NCBI GenBank assembly: GCA_020081605.1
Contig: JAHREC010000018.1
Location: 4,402,001-4,466,000 of the forward strand
Length of the DNA: 64,000 bases
Source of the DNA: Albifimbria verrucaria
Taxonomy: Eukaryota; Ascomycota; Sordariomycetes; Hypocreales; Stachybotryaceae
Reading direction: 5' to 3'
Shown here: positions 47,306 to 59,933 of the stretch, piece by piece
Numbering within the stretch: position 1 is the stretch's first letter
How the letters are laid out: every line of letters begins with the position of its first letter
Program-made: the position numbers and the translations under genes
Notes under the pieces: model-generated
What the model was told of the DNA's origin: nothing
The model's database searches: none
The model's input: the letters and a program-made list of their open reading frames with translations, nothing else

Positions 47306-50279
47306 ATGTCGAAATCATGGAAGGCGACGCTGAAGCTGCCACTTTCAAGCTTCCCGTATGGCATCTTCTTTTTGACTCAACTGCTGCCCGTTTACTGACC
47401 AGCTTCTAGTGCTCGGCCCAACCCGAAGTTCCAACAAAAATACCTCCGCGAGTGCACTGATAACTTGTACCAATGGCAGTCGACCGAAAGAGCTGGCCAA
47501 GCTCCATTCATCCTCCACGATGGGCCCCTTACGCCAACGGGGCGCTGCACATTGGCCATTCGATCAACAAGATCCTCAAAGACATGATATTGCGAGTGCA
47601 GCTGCAACAGGGAAGGAGAGTGCAGTACCGACCGAGTTGGGATTGTCATGGCCTTCCGATCGAGATGAAGGCTATAGGGGCAAAGCCTCCACGTTCTATG
47701 AGCCCCAGCGAGATCCGCCAGTCTGCGAGGCGCCTGGCAAGCAAGACAATCAAAGAACAAATGAAGGGCTTCCAGACCTTTGGCATCATGGCTGATTGGG
47801 ATAACAAGTGGACTACCATGGATAGCGAGTATGAGATCAGGCAGCTGCGAGTATTTCAACACATGGTACGACATGGGTTGATCTACCGGAAACACAAGCC
47901 CGTCTACTGGTCACCTTCGTCCCAAACTGCCTTGGCTGAATCGGAACTGGAGTATCGAGACGATCACATTTCAAATGCTGCGTATGTGAGATTCCCTATC
48001 ACATCAGACTGGCGCGCCTTGCCAGGGTTAGACGACTTGAAAGGATCTCTGTATGCTGCCATCTGGACCACGACACCCTGGACCCTCCCCGCAAATAAAG
48101 CCATAGCAGTTCACAAGGATCTGGAATACTCGGTTCTGCGTGTTGGCGATGATGGAATACTCGTTGCTTCTACCCGTCTGGAAGCCGTTCAAAGTCTGCT
48201 GCCGTCTGCTGAAGTTCTTGTGGAGGCAATTTCTGGTTCTCAGCTTATAGGGCTTGAGTACCGAAACAAGTTGCAAGGACAGGCCGCTCCATCTCAGTTC
48301 ATCATCCACGCAGATTTCGTGACGGCAGATGCAGGAACTGGGTTGGTCCATCTGGCCCCGGCCATGGACAGGACGACTACGAGGTTTGCTCAGCGCATGG
48401 CATCGAGCCCTTCGCCCCTATCAAAGATGATGGCTTCTTCACAGCAGAGGCATATCCCGACGACCCGGAACAGCTGACAAATGCTGCATCAGTTGTGAAC
48501 GGGGAGGCCAAACCGTATTGTCCTTAATGGGTGACGATGTACTTGGAACCCACGAACTTCAGCATAAATATCCTTATGATTGGAGGACAAAGGAGCCGGT
48601 CGTCATTAGAGCTACTGCCCAATGGTTTGCAGATGTCGGAAGCATCAAGGATAATGCGCTGACTGCATTGGAACAAGTACGATTTGTACCAGAATCTGGC
48701 CGCGTGCGTCTGGAGAGCTTCGTCAAGGGCAGAAGTGAGTGGTGTATTTCACGACAAAGGTACTGGGGTGTGCCGATTCCAGCCCTATACGACCAAAACG
48801 GCGATGCAGTCATGACAGAAGAAACAGTTGAGCACATTATTAGTGTCATGCGGGAGCGAAGCATGGATGCATGGTTCTCTGACGACCCGAACGACCCAGC
48901 GTGGATTCCCTCATCCCTCAAGGGAACATACCGTCGTGGCAGTGATACCATGGACGTCTGGTTCGATAGCGGAACAAGCTGGACGGAAACGGAGGGCCAG
49001 GTTGATGTCTATCTTGAAGGCTCCGATCAACACCGAGGCTGGTTCCAGTCAAGTCTTCTCACCTACATAGCAGCCAAGGAAACTACGCAGAAGGGCAGTG
49101 CGACCCCGTGGCTCCATTCCGAACACTGATTACGCACGGCTTTACTATGGATGCGGAGGGTAAGAAGATGTCAAAGTCGATTGGCAATACGATCCTTCCA
49201 CACCAGGTCATGGACGGCACTTTGCTGCCTCCACTCAAGTCTTCAGGAAAGCAGAAAGACCAGGCACCTCGGTACGATGCTCTTGGCCCGGACGCTCTAC
49301 GTCTATGGGCCGCGAGCTGCGATTTCTCTACGGACATTCTCATCGGCCCAACGATCTTACAACCTATTCATAGCGCCCTAATCAAGTATCGTACTGTTCT
49401 GAAGATGCTGCTGGGATCTCTTCATCAGTCAGCCATGGAGGCTCCATTGACGAAGCTTGACGAGATTGCACTACTACAACTATCGGACACAATGGGCCAG
49501 GTTTGGCAAGCGTTCAATAACTACGAGTTCCACAAGGCAACCAACCTGATCAACCGGTGGGTGGCAACTGACCTTTCCGCCTTCTACTTGGAGGCCCTGA
49601 AGGACCGATTGTACTGTGGCGATGGCGGTGGTGCTTTGCCGCCAATCTTGATTGGTTTCCTGAGGATGCTGGCACCGATCACTCCAGTACTTGTGGAAGA
49701 AGCTTGGTCTCACCGGCCATCATGGATGACTGAAGACAGGTGAGTCTAGTTGCTGGTTTTTAGTACAGGAGAAATACTAACATGGCGAGCAGGTCTTTCG
49801 AGAACCCTCTTCGAGAAGCATACAACGCAGCGCTAGTTGACACGAACCGACTGACTATGGATCGCAACCAGCTCCGACAAGATCTGCCGAGCTTGTTTGC
49901 GGTTCATTCTGCTGTGAAGGCAGCGTTGGAGCAAGCTCGGGCAGCTAAAGCTTTGGGCAGTTCGCTTCAGGCCTCGGTCGTAGTGACTATACAGCAAGGT
50001 GAGGTGAGCGACGTGCTGCATCGATATCTGGATGAGCTTGATGCCATGTTTGTTGTGTCCTCGGTGGACGTGAATGGACCCCTTGTGGAGAACCCCGAGT
50101 TCTGTCACGCTGAAGAGTTTGAAGCACTGGGACAAAAGGGAACGGTCCATGTGCTACCGGCCAAGCAGGAGAAGTGTGTGAGATGTTGGAGGTACTTGGC
50201 GGAGGAGGCGGAGTCCCTCTGTGGTCGCTGCGAGGATGTGGTGGGTGAGTTGAAGCTAAACGAGGCATCTAAGCTGTAG
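47306..50279 (+). CDS. ISM1: Mitochondrial isoleucyl-tRNA synthetase (four frameshifts)
   Basis: Class I synthetase charging mitochondrial tRNA-Ile. Three exons: 47306-47355, 47410-49739 and 49793-50279. The start MSKSWKATLKLPLSSFP leads into ARPNPKFQQKYLRECTDNLY. The HIGH signature is in PYANGALHIGHSINKILKD, the editing domain has IWTTTPWTLPANKAIAV, then GSDQHRGWFQSSLLT and the KMSKS motif in GKKMSKSIGN. The end carries KCVRCWRY...CGRC, a bacterial-type zinc finger. Single missing bases at about 47523 (CCCC run, right at the HIGH motif), 48362, 48508 and 49111 split the frame. With all four the length is about 956 residues, right for bacterial/mitochondrial IleRS. The cytosolic paralogue is larger and different. 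Confidence 0.95.
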
Positions 50280-51056
50280 AAGTGCTCGAATTGGAAGGGT
50301 TACGCCGATCCCTGACGATAAACGGGACGGCATTGTAGTATAACCATAGGCCATGTGGAACCTGTACGATAAGATCTGCAAGGATAGAATCTGTAGAGTA
50401 CATACTTGACTCAATCGAATTTCACGCGGGAGGGAGTGAATGTGAGGGCATGAAAGGTGAAGAATGGCCATTGAAGGATCGTGGGGTTGCATTGCGTTGG
50501 TGAAGATGATGACGAGAGATCCCAGCTGGAACGAGTCGGTGCAGAGTGATGGTGAAGTGGCATGGCATGTGAAAGATGTTGGTGCTGCTGTAGTGGCCCA
50601 GGAGGCAGGAGGGAGGAAATTCTTAGTGAGGTACCTGCTGGACCCTAGGGAAAGGGGTCCAACCTGGGTACCTGGCAAAGAGGAGCGAACAGCGATCGGC
50701 AGCCGATACTGGGCCGATACTGGCACCTGCGTATACCGTACGTAGTAGCTTACTGGCCCAGCGCAGCTGCAATGCAACGTCGATGCTGCATGACCAAACA
50801 TTTCGTTGCAGGGGCTGTTCCAAGTTAGTCCATGCTTGCGCAAGTTCGAAAAAGGCAGATCGCACGGCAGTCAGTGGTTCACGGCACTCGTGCTTGTATT
50901 TTCTCTCCCTCTATTCTTTTTTCTCTTTTTCCTCACGCCCTTCTACAGACTCGCTGGCCGTTCGATAAGATGGTCGAGCCTTATCCTCCTAGCCGATAGT
51001 GACGACAGACAGCACGCCCTGGCACCGTCAGTGGGGCATGCGACCAGCACCTCGTG
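50280..51056. other. Intergenic region
   Basis: About 780 bp between two + strand genes. It holds the IleRS 3' UTR, an imperfect inverted repeat at 50629-50673, and a C/T-rich leader (50880-50960) of the next gene. No gene is seen. Confidence 0.5.
50629..50673. repeat. Imperfect inverted repeat with GGTACC ends
   Basis: Arms AGGTACC...GGACCC (50629-50645) pair with GGGTCC...GGTACCT (50655-50673). The pairing is interrupted by small unequal bulges, with a loop of about 9 bases. It could form a hairpin; the role is unknown. Confidence 0.65.
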
Positions 51057-54000
51057 ATGGCAGAGCTCCCTGCTGCCCGCCGCGTTTCAGCGTACCGTGA
51101 CAAGCGACCTGGCCCCTCGACCACCGATGGCGACGTCCATGTCGACGGCTACGGCTACGGCTACGACACAGGCGAGTCGAGCACTGCCGGCAGCTTCCTA
51201 GCCCTGACGCCAGCGATGGACCGAACCCGCCCCGACGAGGTTGGCGATAAGCCCCTGGACTCGGGCTTGGATCACGGGCCCCGGCATGCCCACGGCCATG
51301 CACACCGCGATGATCGAACTCGAAGGAAGCAGAGGCAACGGGCCACCAGCGCATTTTTGCTTCACGATGCTGTACCCAAAGACCGTGATGCCGCCCATCG
51401 GCGTCGTACCCAGAAAGCTCCTCTCCAAACCCCTTGGCCGTCACGACAGCTCCACGAACACCAGATCAAAACCGTCAAGGCTCGGCCAACTACAGTATCG
51501 TGTCGGCTCCGGCAGCCACCCAACAAATAGAAACAACACCGGAACGTGCTATCAGCGAAGATGGAGACCAACTGCCCGGGCCGCAAGGCTCGCCCGGCTT
51601 CGATGCCGATTCTACGCAGATCGTCCAGATGGCCCTCAACCTCAGCGAATCGAGACGTATCGCAGCACGCAGAAGCATATCCCACGCGAACCCCCAAAGC
51701 TCATGCCTTTGCCAGACCCTGCCAATGGCAGCAGTTTGAGACAGCACCTGCAACAACAGCGCAGGTCGTCTCGCAACATATCACCTAAGCCCACCCAGGG
51801 AACTACAAACAGGATACCATCTATAGCCCGGGCAAACAGTCCGCTTCAACCGGCGTTTCTCGTTAACAACGAGGGCCGCTATCGCTACCAGTTCTCGGCA
51901 TCTACCTTGGCTAGAGCACAGAAAGCCAAGGAGCACCTGGAACTCATGGCAGAATACCGACGGCTACTTGAACACCTCCCACCATTGAAACCAGGTACCA
52001 ATCCCTCACCGAACCTGAGCTGGTCGTCTGGCACGTCTGGCCAGAAGCCTGGTGCTCTTGGACGTCCCTATAATCCACTGCAATACATTCGGAATCGCAA
52101 AGTCAGAGCCCGTGAAAGGATGGTCATTGATGGAGAGAAACAGGGCTTTGCCGACGTTGAAAGCGTTAGGGCTTGGGTGGATAAGATCTCGCAGCAAACA
52201 TCATCCAACAACAGAAGCCCCGATGCTGGAATTGCCACGACTGCTGGAAATGGGTTTACGATACCGCCCTTTCCCACGGCAGACCAGCTACAAGTTCCAA
52301 ACTCTCCCGATGCTGCTTCAAAAAACACTACAAGGGTTCGACGACCGAGGGTGGATTGGTTCCTTGAGCCGAGCGACATGATTGCAGACGTGTATTGGTT
52401 AGAACAAGGCCAAAACAAGTACCTGATCGAAGATCGCCAGCAGCGGAAGATATTCCCTACACCAGCGGAACCGTCAAAGCCGGAACAAGACCTCACACAA
52501 GATCAAGCCAACGGCTTGGTGGCTGTTTCGACGGCCACTCCAGTTGGCACCAATGATCCTAGAGAAGGAGGCCTCACCAAGGTCGATACAGATATGAGTC
52601 AAAGTAGCGCCAAAGAGCGGGCCAAGCAAAAGTTCCAAGACATTACCGGGTTTCATCACAGACATTCAAATTCAGTACATAACCATCATGATTTCCTGCG
52701 ACGCAGAAAAGAGTCGATTTCAGATCTTTCTGGTAGCGAAGACGAATCGAAGAGTGACCCCAGGAAGAAGAACCGCCATGGTAGAAGTGGAACAATTACA
52801 AGCAACTCCAACGATTTGTTACAGAAACAGATGATGGAGATGATCGCACGGGAAGCACACGAGAGAGAACTGTCCAACTTGCCAGAGACGGATGCTGAGC
52901 ACTCCGAGGCTGTAATTGAGGGAACACCTGAGCGAGTCCCTTTCTCGAGTCCCCCAAGCCACCACACTAGCAGGAAGGGGTCGGTAGTGGACACGAGCGA
53001 CTCTGATCATAAGCCTTTCTTCGAGAAACCACGTTGGGGAGTGCCTCCTAAACAGCGCACTGGCCGCGCGAGTCTGGAGGTCCCGGATCAGCCTTGGCAA
53101 GGATCTGTCGAGAATGACTCGTCCCTTCCAGGATCACCAGAACTCAAGGCTGCTAGAGATGTTTCTTTTGTGCCTGCCAGCGGCATTGACTCCTCTCAAC
53201 CGCCTAGCCGTGCTGGGTCGCCCAGTAGAAACCCTCTGAGCAAAGTCAAGCAGATACTCCGGGAGAAAGGCCGTGAAGCTGGCCTCACACAATCTCATCG
53301 CTCTGAGGACGGACACGAGGTTAGAGAACGTCGCTACTCTCTTCATGAACTTACACCTCCCAAGAGGACCACTTCTCCCGACAAGTCTTCCCCAGCCAAT
53401 GAAAGCAAGCCGTTTGGCCGCCCTGGAGAGGAGGCATATAGATCCCATCGACGAACTGCTAGTCTACGTCCGCGTATGGATGAACAAGGCGTTGGACTGC
53501 GCGGAATTTTCAAGGGCCCTCGTATTGACACAGTCATTCGAGGTGGCGTTTCGAAACTTGGCGATATGCTGTGGAAGAAGGATGGCTCTAGCGATGAGCC
53601 TATAGAAGTTGGCGAGACGGATGAATCCGACACGGATATTCCACGAGGGAGGAGAAGATCATCTACTCTGGCACATCTGGAGCCAGGACGCACTCAAGAG
53701 GAACCCCAGAACGCCTCGAGGACCTTTTTGGACACAATGCCAACCTTCCAGCACATGGCTAATGCCCAAAGAATCCCTAGTTCCAACCGGAATTCAAAGC
53801 CAAGCACATCACACCACCGCATGGCCAGCAGCGCTTCGGCTCGTTTCGATCTTCTGAAGCCACCTCGGATAGATATACATAGCGCCACGTCTTCTGCAAC
53901 TCCCTCTGTAGTGGCGCAAACCCCTATGGCAGATTCTGAGGTGTCTGATGCAGAATCCTACTTGGCGGTAGGCGCACGCAACACTGCTCGATCTACAGGA

Positions 54001-54767
54001 AACTGGGCAGCGTGCCCAGCGTAGCCATAAGATCTGATGAGTCCTTATCGCCTCGCCAGAGTCGTCACTGGTCGATCGCTGATCAAAACCATGTGGAACC
54101 GAAACAGCTCTCAAGGCGAGAAGTTGCCCGTGTCAAGGCTCTCATCTTGAGATCAGGCATAAAGGCTATGGAAATAAGCAGGCGTGCCAATGAGCCGCAT
54201 ATGCCTTTCAAGGACGCCCTTTCCACCAATAAAGACAAGCCCCAGGATAACCTGGCAGGCATTCAATGGGATGAGATTGCAAAAGTCAGCCCTGCGTTGG
54301 CTGAGCTGCGCAACCGACAAGTCATGTTCTGCGAGCTGTACCCATTCGCAGCACAAACCCTCGGCATCTCGATCCAAACGTCCGGCCAGCGCTGGCAGCA
54401 GGCAGCCGATCGCTTCAGCTCCAGGACCAGCATGGACCTTCGAAGGCGTATCTGGAATATTCGCCAACGCGTCAACGACGATCTATCCAACTTGACCCGC
54501 AGCGCTGCGGATGAGGCGGACGAGACAAGCAGGGACCTGGCGCTGGGCCAGCCGCTCAAGGTCAAGCACGTCGTCGACACCATTGACAACATGCTCAGGC
54601 AACGTCGTAGGAGATTTAGGTGGGTCCGGCGTGGGCTGTGGCTCATGGTCGAGTGGGCGCTCGTAGGCTTTATGTGGTACGTCTGGTTCGTCGTCATGAT
54701 TCTACGAATATTTTGGGGCGTTGGAAGAGGCGTCTGGTCAGGCGTGCGGTGGCTGCTGTGGTTGTAA
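51057..54767 (+). CDS. Large conserved fungal protein of unknown function with a C-terminal membrane anchor (three frameshifts)
   Basis: About 1,237 residues after allowing for single missing bases near 51440, 51691 (CCCCC run) and 53990. I do not know a named family. The first ~200 residues are Ser/Arg/Gln-rich, ending with DSTQIVQMALNLSESRRIAA. A conserved-looking region follows: GRYRYQFSASTLARAQKAKE, RPYNPLQYIRNRKVRARER and VDWFLEPSDMIADVYWLEQ. The middle is long, charged and disordered. A helical module (about 54105-54600; HWSIADQNHVEPKQLSRREV and ELYPFAAQTLGISIQTSGQR) precedes one strongly hydrophobic, Trp-rich segment close to the C-terminus (GFMWYVWFVVMILRIFWGVG). That fits a tail-anchored protein with most of its mass in the cytosol. 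Start is the ATG at 51057 in a Ala-Glu-Leu context; not certain. Confidence 0.8.
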
Positions 54768-55315
54768 CCCGCATCCTCCCAGCCCTTTGACCTATAAACA
54801 TGCATGCTCAAGAGCATTGTTCTGAGCGCCAGCATTTCTTTACATCTACGCATACGGTTGTTGAAACGAAGGCGGCTTTGTATTTCCCATTTTTCTTCCC
54901 TCTCTCTACCACTCCCTTGCACATTCTCCCTCTACCTTTTCATACTTCACTAACACATCATCACATCGGGCAACATCGTACCTTTTTGGGTCGCTGGACT
55001 TTGATACCCCTGAGAATTTCGCCGCATAGCATTGGCGCGTGTAACTTTACCACTTAATAATAGTGCCCTTCTTCCCTGGGAGCGTAACTTCTCTAGGCGA
55101 GAACAGATAGTAATAGCGTTTGCAGACGAAACAGTTGGAACGAATAGAATTTAGTTATAATGATTAAGAGAAATAGGTTCTCAAGTGTCTAGTACAACAG
55201 CAAGTGGACGAGTAGTCTTTCTTTCTATATGCATTGCAAAAGCTTGAGGACTCGACCCTTGGGATAAATCACAAGCATGAAAAAGAACTACAGTCTAATT
55301 GCCCGCTTGCTTTAC
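54768..55315. other. Convergent intergenic region
   Basis: About 550 bp between two converging genes, with both 3' UTRs. AT-rich around 55120-55200. No gene is seen. Confidence 0.5.
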
Positions 55316-57569
55316 TCAATTCTTTTCTTTGCTCCTTCTTCTGCGTTGAGATACCGCGCCGTGCTCAGTCCCTCTCGTGCCTGGCCACAAAGGTCCCAGC
55401 AACGAATCCTTTCTCGCCTTGGAGAAGTGTTCGCTGTAGCCTTCGGTGGCGAACGGCTTGGGGTTCAGTTTTGGCCAGTTGACCTTCAAACAGGCAATGT
55501 TAGCGAGGACCGGAATATAGAGGCTATGAGAGGGATGGGCGGGTTGAGGACTTACGTAGAGCATGCCGTGACCAAGCATGAAGTTAGCACACCAAGCAGC
55601 GACGGCGAACCAGAAAATAATAAACAGGCGGAGTGGCAGAACGCTTGCGTCAGGAGCACGCTTGGTGAAGAAGCCCACCAGCACGATGAAGACGCTGAAG
55701 GCGAAGAGGTACGGGACCGACTGGATGAGGAGCGGCCGCCTGTCCACAAAGACTAGGCTGGTGCCGATATTGGTAGCACCAGGCTGGTAGGCGCCCAGGA
55801 ATAGATCATATGAGTCCTGGCGTGGGCCATCCATGAAATTGTTTAAGAAGTATCGCGTGATGCCGACGCGGGCATCCTGCAAAGCGCCAGCCTTGGTACG
55901 CTTGCCAAACCTGGTCACGTCCGTCTTCATGGCGCCAGTGCCAGAGTATGAGGAAGACACAACGTCAGCGTTGTCGGCCCAGATGTTGCGGAAGAGGAAC
56001 TCAAAGGCTGGATCTTCGTCACGGAAGGTGGAGTTGGGAGCCATGAGGCCAAGCTCGACGAAAATACGGTCAAGCATGTGACGGGCAAACATGCTCTGTA
56101 CGACGTTGGTTCGGTCGAGGCAGTCCATGCAGTTCGTGCGCATGACACTCGTCTGAACGCTGCGGGCTTCGATCTTGCCGCCAGCGTTGCCGGGCATTTC
56201 GACGCCGCGGAAGTAGCCCTGTCTATCGATATCATCCTTGAGCTTCTCAACAAGAGCATACGCCTTGTACATCTTCATGCCCTTGGTCTCGCTATGGTAG
56301 TCAAAGTAAACATAGTGCAGACGGTCGTACTTTTGTGACTGCGTCTGGGGCTGGATGACGGTGAACTTCTCCTCGGTCACCCTGTCGCCCTCCTGGTGCT
56401 CCTCTGGGGCTGACACAAGAGCCTCAACCATCTTCTCGTACGACTCCTTCACTTGGCGTTCTCGGCCCTTTTGGTTCACCAGGTTGATGAGATAGTTGTC
56501 GCCATACAGGCGAATCTGCTCATCGAAGTGCTTTCGGGTCGCGGCAATAGCTGCCTCGACGCTGCGAACCTGGAGTTTTGGCGTGTACCGCAGACTGTTG
56601 ATTTCGGCCCAGTAAGTGGGCACACTTCCACGAGTCTGCACGTAGGACATGATCTGCATCTCCTGGCCAGCCTGTGCGTTGTACTGGCCGCTCTGCATAT
56701 CGGAGCTACCGGCATAGCCTCCCAGACCGCTGCTGCTGTCGTTCAAGATGATGATCTGCTCTGTCTCGTTGTAGTTGGCAGCATGTCCTTCGTCATCAAT
56801 ACCACGGGTGAAGTATCGGGTGCCGCCTCGGTAGCGCGATCGTCGAGATATCAGGATCATGGTCAAGGGGTAGTCTTGAACGTAGTGGGCTTGATCTCCA
56901 GCATACCGAATATGCAGGGAAGAATAAAGGATCGACGCCAGGTTGCGCACCAGGCTGGCTTCTAGATCCGGAGGAGCGGAAGTTGATCAAGTCGGATTGC
57001 AGGTACTTGTTGAAGAAGAAACGGTCGTCGTGCCTCATCCACAGGGGCTTCGAGGTATCGGCCTGCGACTGGCGCTGGAACGAGTTCGTCAAATCGATCG
57101 AGTACGAGAAGTACATGGGGCCTTGGGCCATGAAGGTCTTGAGGAGGTTGATGAAGGTGTCCTCATCGGGATCGTGGATCTGGCGCTCGCGCATGGGCAG
57201 GATCTCGGTTGTGATCACTTTGTAAACCATGTGCCCCTTGAGGCGGCCCATGGGTTGAGCCTTGCTAATGACTATCACATATTTGTCTGCAAAAGAAGGT
57301 CAGCGCTTGCATAGCATGAAGATTATGTGCCTCGTCAACGAACCTAGCCTCAGCTGGATCATGCCCAAAATGCCTGCGATGCTCGACACGCGCAGAGCGC
57401 GCTTGCCGGCCTGCAAGGAGCCTTCGCTCAGACGGACATCGCCGGTCGGGCGGTCGACGATAAGCGCCGGCGCATTGGGAGACGAGGGCGAGGTGAAGAC
57501 GTAGGCGTCGTTGGAGACCTTGAGGTTGATGTCCCTGTAAGGGAGCTGGGCGGCGGAGAGGTGCGCCAT
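55316..57569 (-). CDS. SAC1: Phosphoinositide phosphatase Sac1 (two frameshifts)
   Basis: ER/Golgi membrane phosphatase that removes phosphate from PI4P and other phosphoinositides. Three exons: 57569-57344, 57286-55556 and 55483-55316, with introns of 57 and 72 bp. About 708 residues after allowing for missing bases near 56935 and 56872. The Sac domain shows KYVIVISKAQPMGRLKGHMV, RYFTRGIDDEGHAANYNETE and the catalytic CX5R motif in RTNCMDCLDRTNVVQ (about 56130-56090). Two hydrophobic segments near the end (SVPYLFAFSVFIVLVGFF and RLFIIFWFAVAAWCANFML) are the usual C-terminal membrane hairpin. After the last intron the tail reads VNWPKLNPKPFATEGY, also conserved in fungal Sac1. Confidence 0.95.
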
Positions 57570-59023
57570 TGGCAGCGGGCTGCGTCGGTGCTGAGCAGCT
57601 GCAGGTCGGAGTTTGCGGATTCACGGAAGCGCTCGCTGAAGCGACTCGAATGGTGCGGACGCTGTATGCGGGCTCGTCCTGGTGGCGTGATGGTGTTCGG
57701 GCGGCCCAGGAACGTGATTCCAACGAGATTTGGAGATAGTTAACGTGGCACTGAAGCGTCTATTTACAGGAGCAGCTCGAGAGGCAACGTCACTCGCTCG
57801 TTTGGGTACATGTGCAAGTACCTCTGCATTTTGGGAGGATAGGCCAAGTACTTTGGAGCTACTTTAACCAAGGGCACTACGAAGCCGATGTTTCAAGTCA
57901 CTAAGACTGACAGCCAGGTACCTTGATTGCGAAACATGGCCCACAATCTACTCGCCTTTCTCAGGGCAGTGCCAATGCCATACTGGTGTATCCCAAGTAA
58001 GCCAAGTAAAGCGATAGTCTACAACAACAGTAGCAGGGGCTCAATGACTCGATAATTGTCTCAGTTTGCTTGCCAAGATGAAAGACGACGGACATCCGGG
58101 CTAAGGCCAGGTTTCTGTCCTCCTAAGACCACGCAGGAGTCACAGGGCTTCACAGTACCAAGCCATCATATCATGTAAGTCAGTCAGAACGTGATCTGCC
58201 GTATGTACTCTATAGGAGGTATGTATGTATGTATCAGTAGGCGAAGCAGATATGAGTTTGCCTCGCTTGGGCTTGTGCTCGTGCTCCGTCACGCCCTGGA
58301 GTATATAGAAAGTCCAAAGTCGCAACCTGGAACGCCCAAGACGGTAATATACGTTACCAACTTGAATACCGGCTCAGACATTCCAGAACAGCACCTCAAA
58401 AGTCCTCGTCTAGCTGCGTCTCCCAACCGAATGGCCCCGCAGCACATGGGCCGCTGCGCTGCGCTGCACAAAGGGTACCCTTGGGTTCAGCACAGGCAAG
58501 GTGAGCAAGTAGGTACCAGTACTGTGATTACTGCGGTACTGGCCTAGTGCGGCAAGGTACCTCCGTCCCTCTCCCGAGGCCCCCAGCAAATGGGGACACA
58601 AAGGTGGAAGGCAAGTACCAAGGTAGCCACGTTGAGCCCTCTTCAGCCAATCAGCGTAGGCTTACATAACACCGATTGCAACTTTGGCTGCGAGAGGCCA
58701 TCTGACCCGCCAGTACCAGCCCAAGTCGCCTCCTCCAAGCCTCCAAATTACGTCTGCCTCATCAACTAGACCACTCGCCGACCTCACAACCCTTCCAACT
58801 CGTCACGCTTCGTCAGGCAGCAAGGATTCGACCTCCTTTCATCTTGCGCCTATCCGACGATTGTACGGCGCCTCGCTTCAAAGAACACTAGTCTCCTAGG
58901 CAGCACTATCACCCTGTGGTTCCGTTCCTCAGCCGTTGTCGAATAAACCACCTTGCGCGGTGCCTTCACTGCTCCGAACCTACTTACCAGCTTGCGCACC
59001 AGAACCACCCCTACATCTACATC
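57570..59023. promoter_or_regulatory. Divergent promoter region between SAC1 and RAB5
   Basis: About 1.45 kb between two genes pointing away from each other. It contains a GTAT microsatellite (58219-58234), several GGTACC/TACC motifs (57830-57925 and 58505-58625), and a C-rich leader (58700-59020) before the Rab5 start. No gene is seen. Confidence 0.5.
58219..58234. repeat. Microsatellite (GTAT)4
   Basis: Four tandem GTAT units in the SAC1-RAB5 intergenic region. Confidence 0.9.
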
Positions 59024-59933
59024 ATGGCTGCTCGAGGTCCCCCGCTCGCGGTGCGAACAACCGCTTCGCTCAGTTCAAGCTCGTCTTGTTGGGTACGTGA
59101 GGCCCCAACCATCGTCCCATGCTAAAGCTAATCACCGATACATAGGCGAGTCCGCTGTCGGAAAGGTAAATGCTCGGCTGCATATCCGGATCGCATCGAC
59201 ATACTGTTCCTGTGGCTAACCCGTGGAATCCAGAGCTCCATCGTTCTCAGATTTGTTAAGGTATGCTTATCTCACAGCCATGTCATATCATGTCGTGTCA
59301 TGTCTCTGTGGCTCAGCGCTGACAACTTTACAGGACCAGTTCGACTCATTCCGTGAATCAACCATCGGCGCGGCCTTCCTCACCCAGACCATTTCTCTCG
59401 ACGAGAACACCACCGTCAAGTTCGAGATTTGGGATACTGCCGGCCAAGAACGATACAAGTCCCTGGCACCCATGTACTACCGAAACGCCAACTGCGCCGT
59501 GGTAGTATACGACATTACGCAAGCCGTACGTTATTGAGACTTCCCTCTGTCACCTGCAATGGTATGGTGCTAACATGCGCAAAAGGCATCGCTAGACAAG
59601 GCGAAATCTTGGGTTAAGGAGCTCCAGCGACAGGCGAATGAGAACATCATCATTGCTCTGGCGGGCAACAAGTTGGATTTGGTCAACGAACAACCCGACA
59701 AGCGAGCGATCCCTATCGCCGATGCCGAGGCCTATGCGAAGGAGGCTGGCCTGCTGTTCTTCGAGACCTCGGCCAAGACTGCCGAGAACGTACCCGAGCT
59801 CTTCACAGCCATTGCAAAGAAGCTGCCGCTCGACCAAGCCGGACCCCGCCATGCTCGACCTGGCCAGCGCCCAGGCGTGAGCTTGAACCCCGAGAATGCC
59901 AACACCAACGTCAACGGCCCGTGCAGCTGCTAA
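59024..59933 (+). CDS. VPS21: Rab5-type small GTPase (Vps21/Ypt51 family) (one frameshift)
   Basis: Early-endosome GTPase controlling endocytic fusion. Five exons: 59024-59092, 59146-59165, 59234-59260, 59334-59525 and 59586-59933, about 218 residues. Exon 1 begins MAARG and, after one missing C in a CCCCC run near 59042, reads [10 protein letters not shown]. The P-loop GESAVGKSS is spread over exons 2-3. Rab5-typical [36 protein letters not shown] and [10 protein letters not shown] follow. The end GPCSC supplies the CxC motif for double geranylgeranylation. The 20- and 27-base exons are easily missed by gene callers. Confidence 0.95.
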
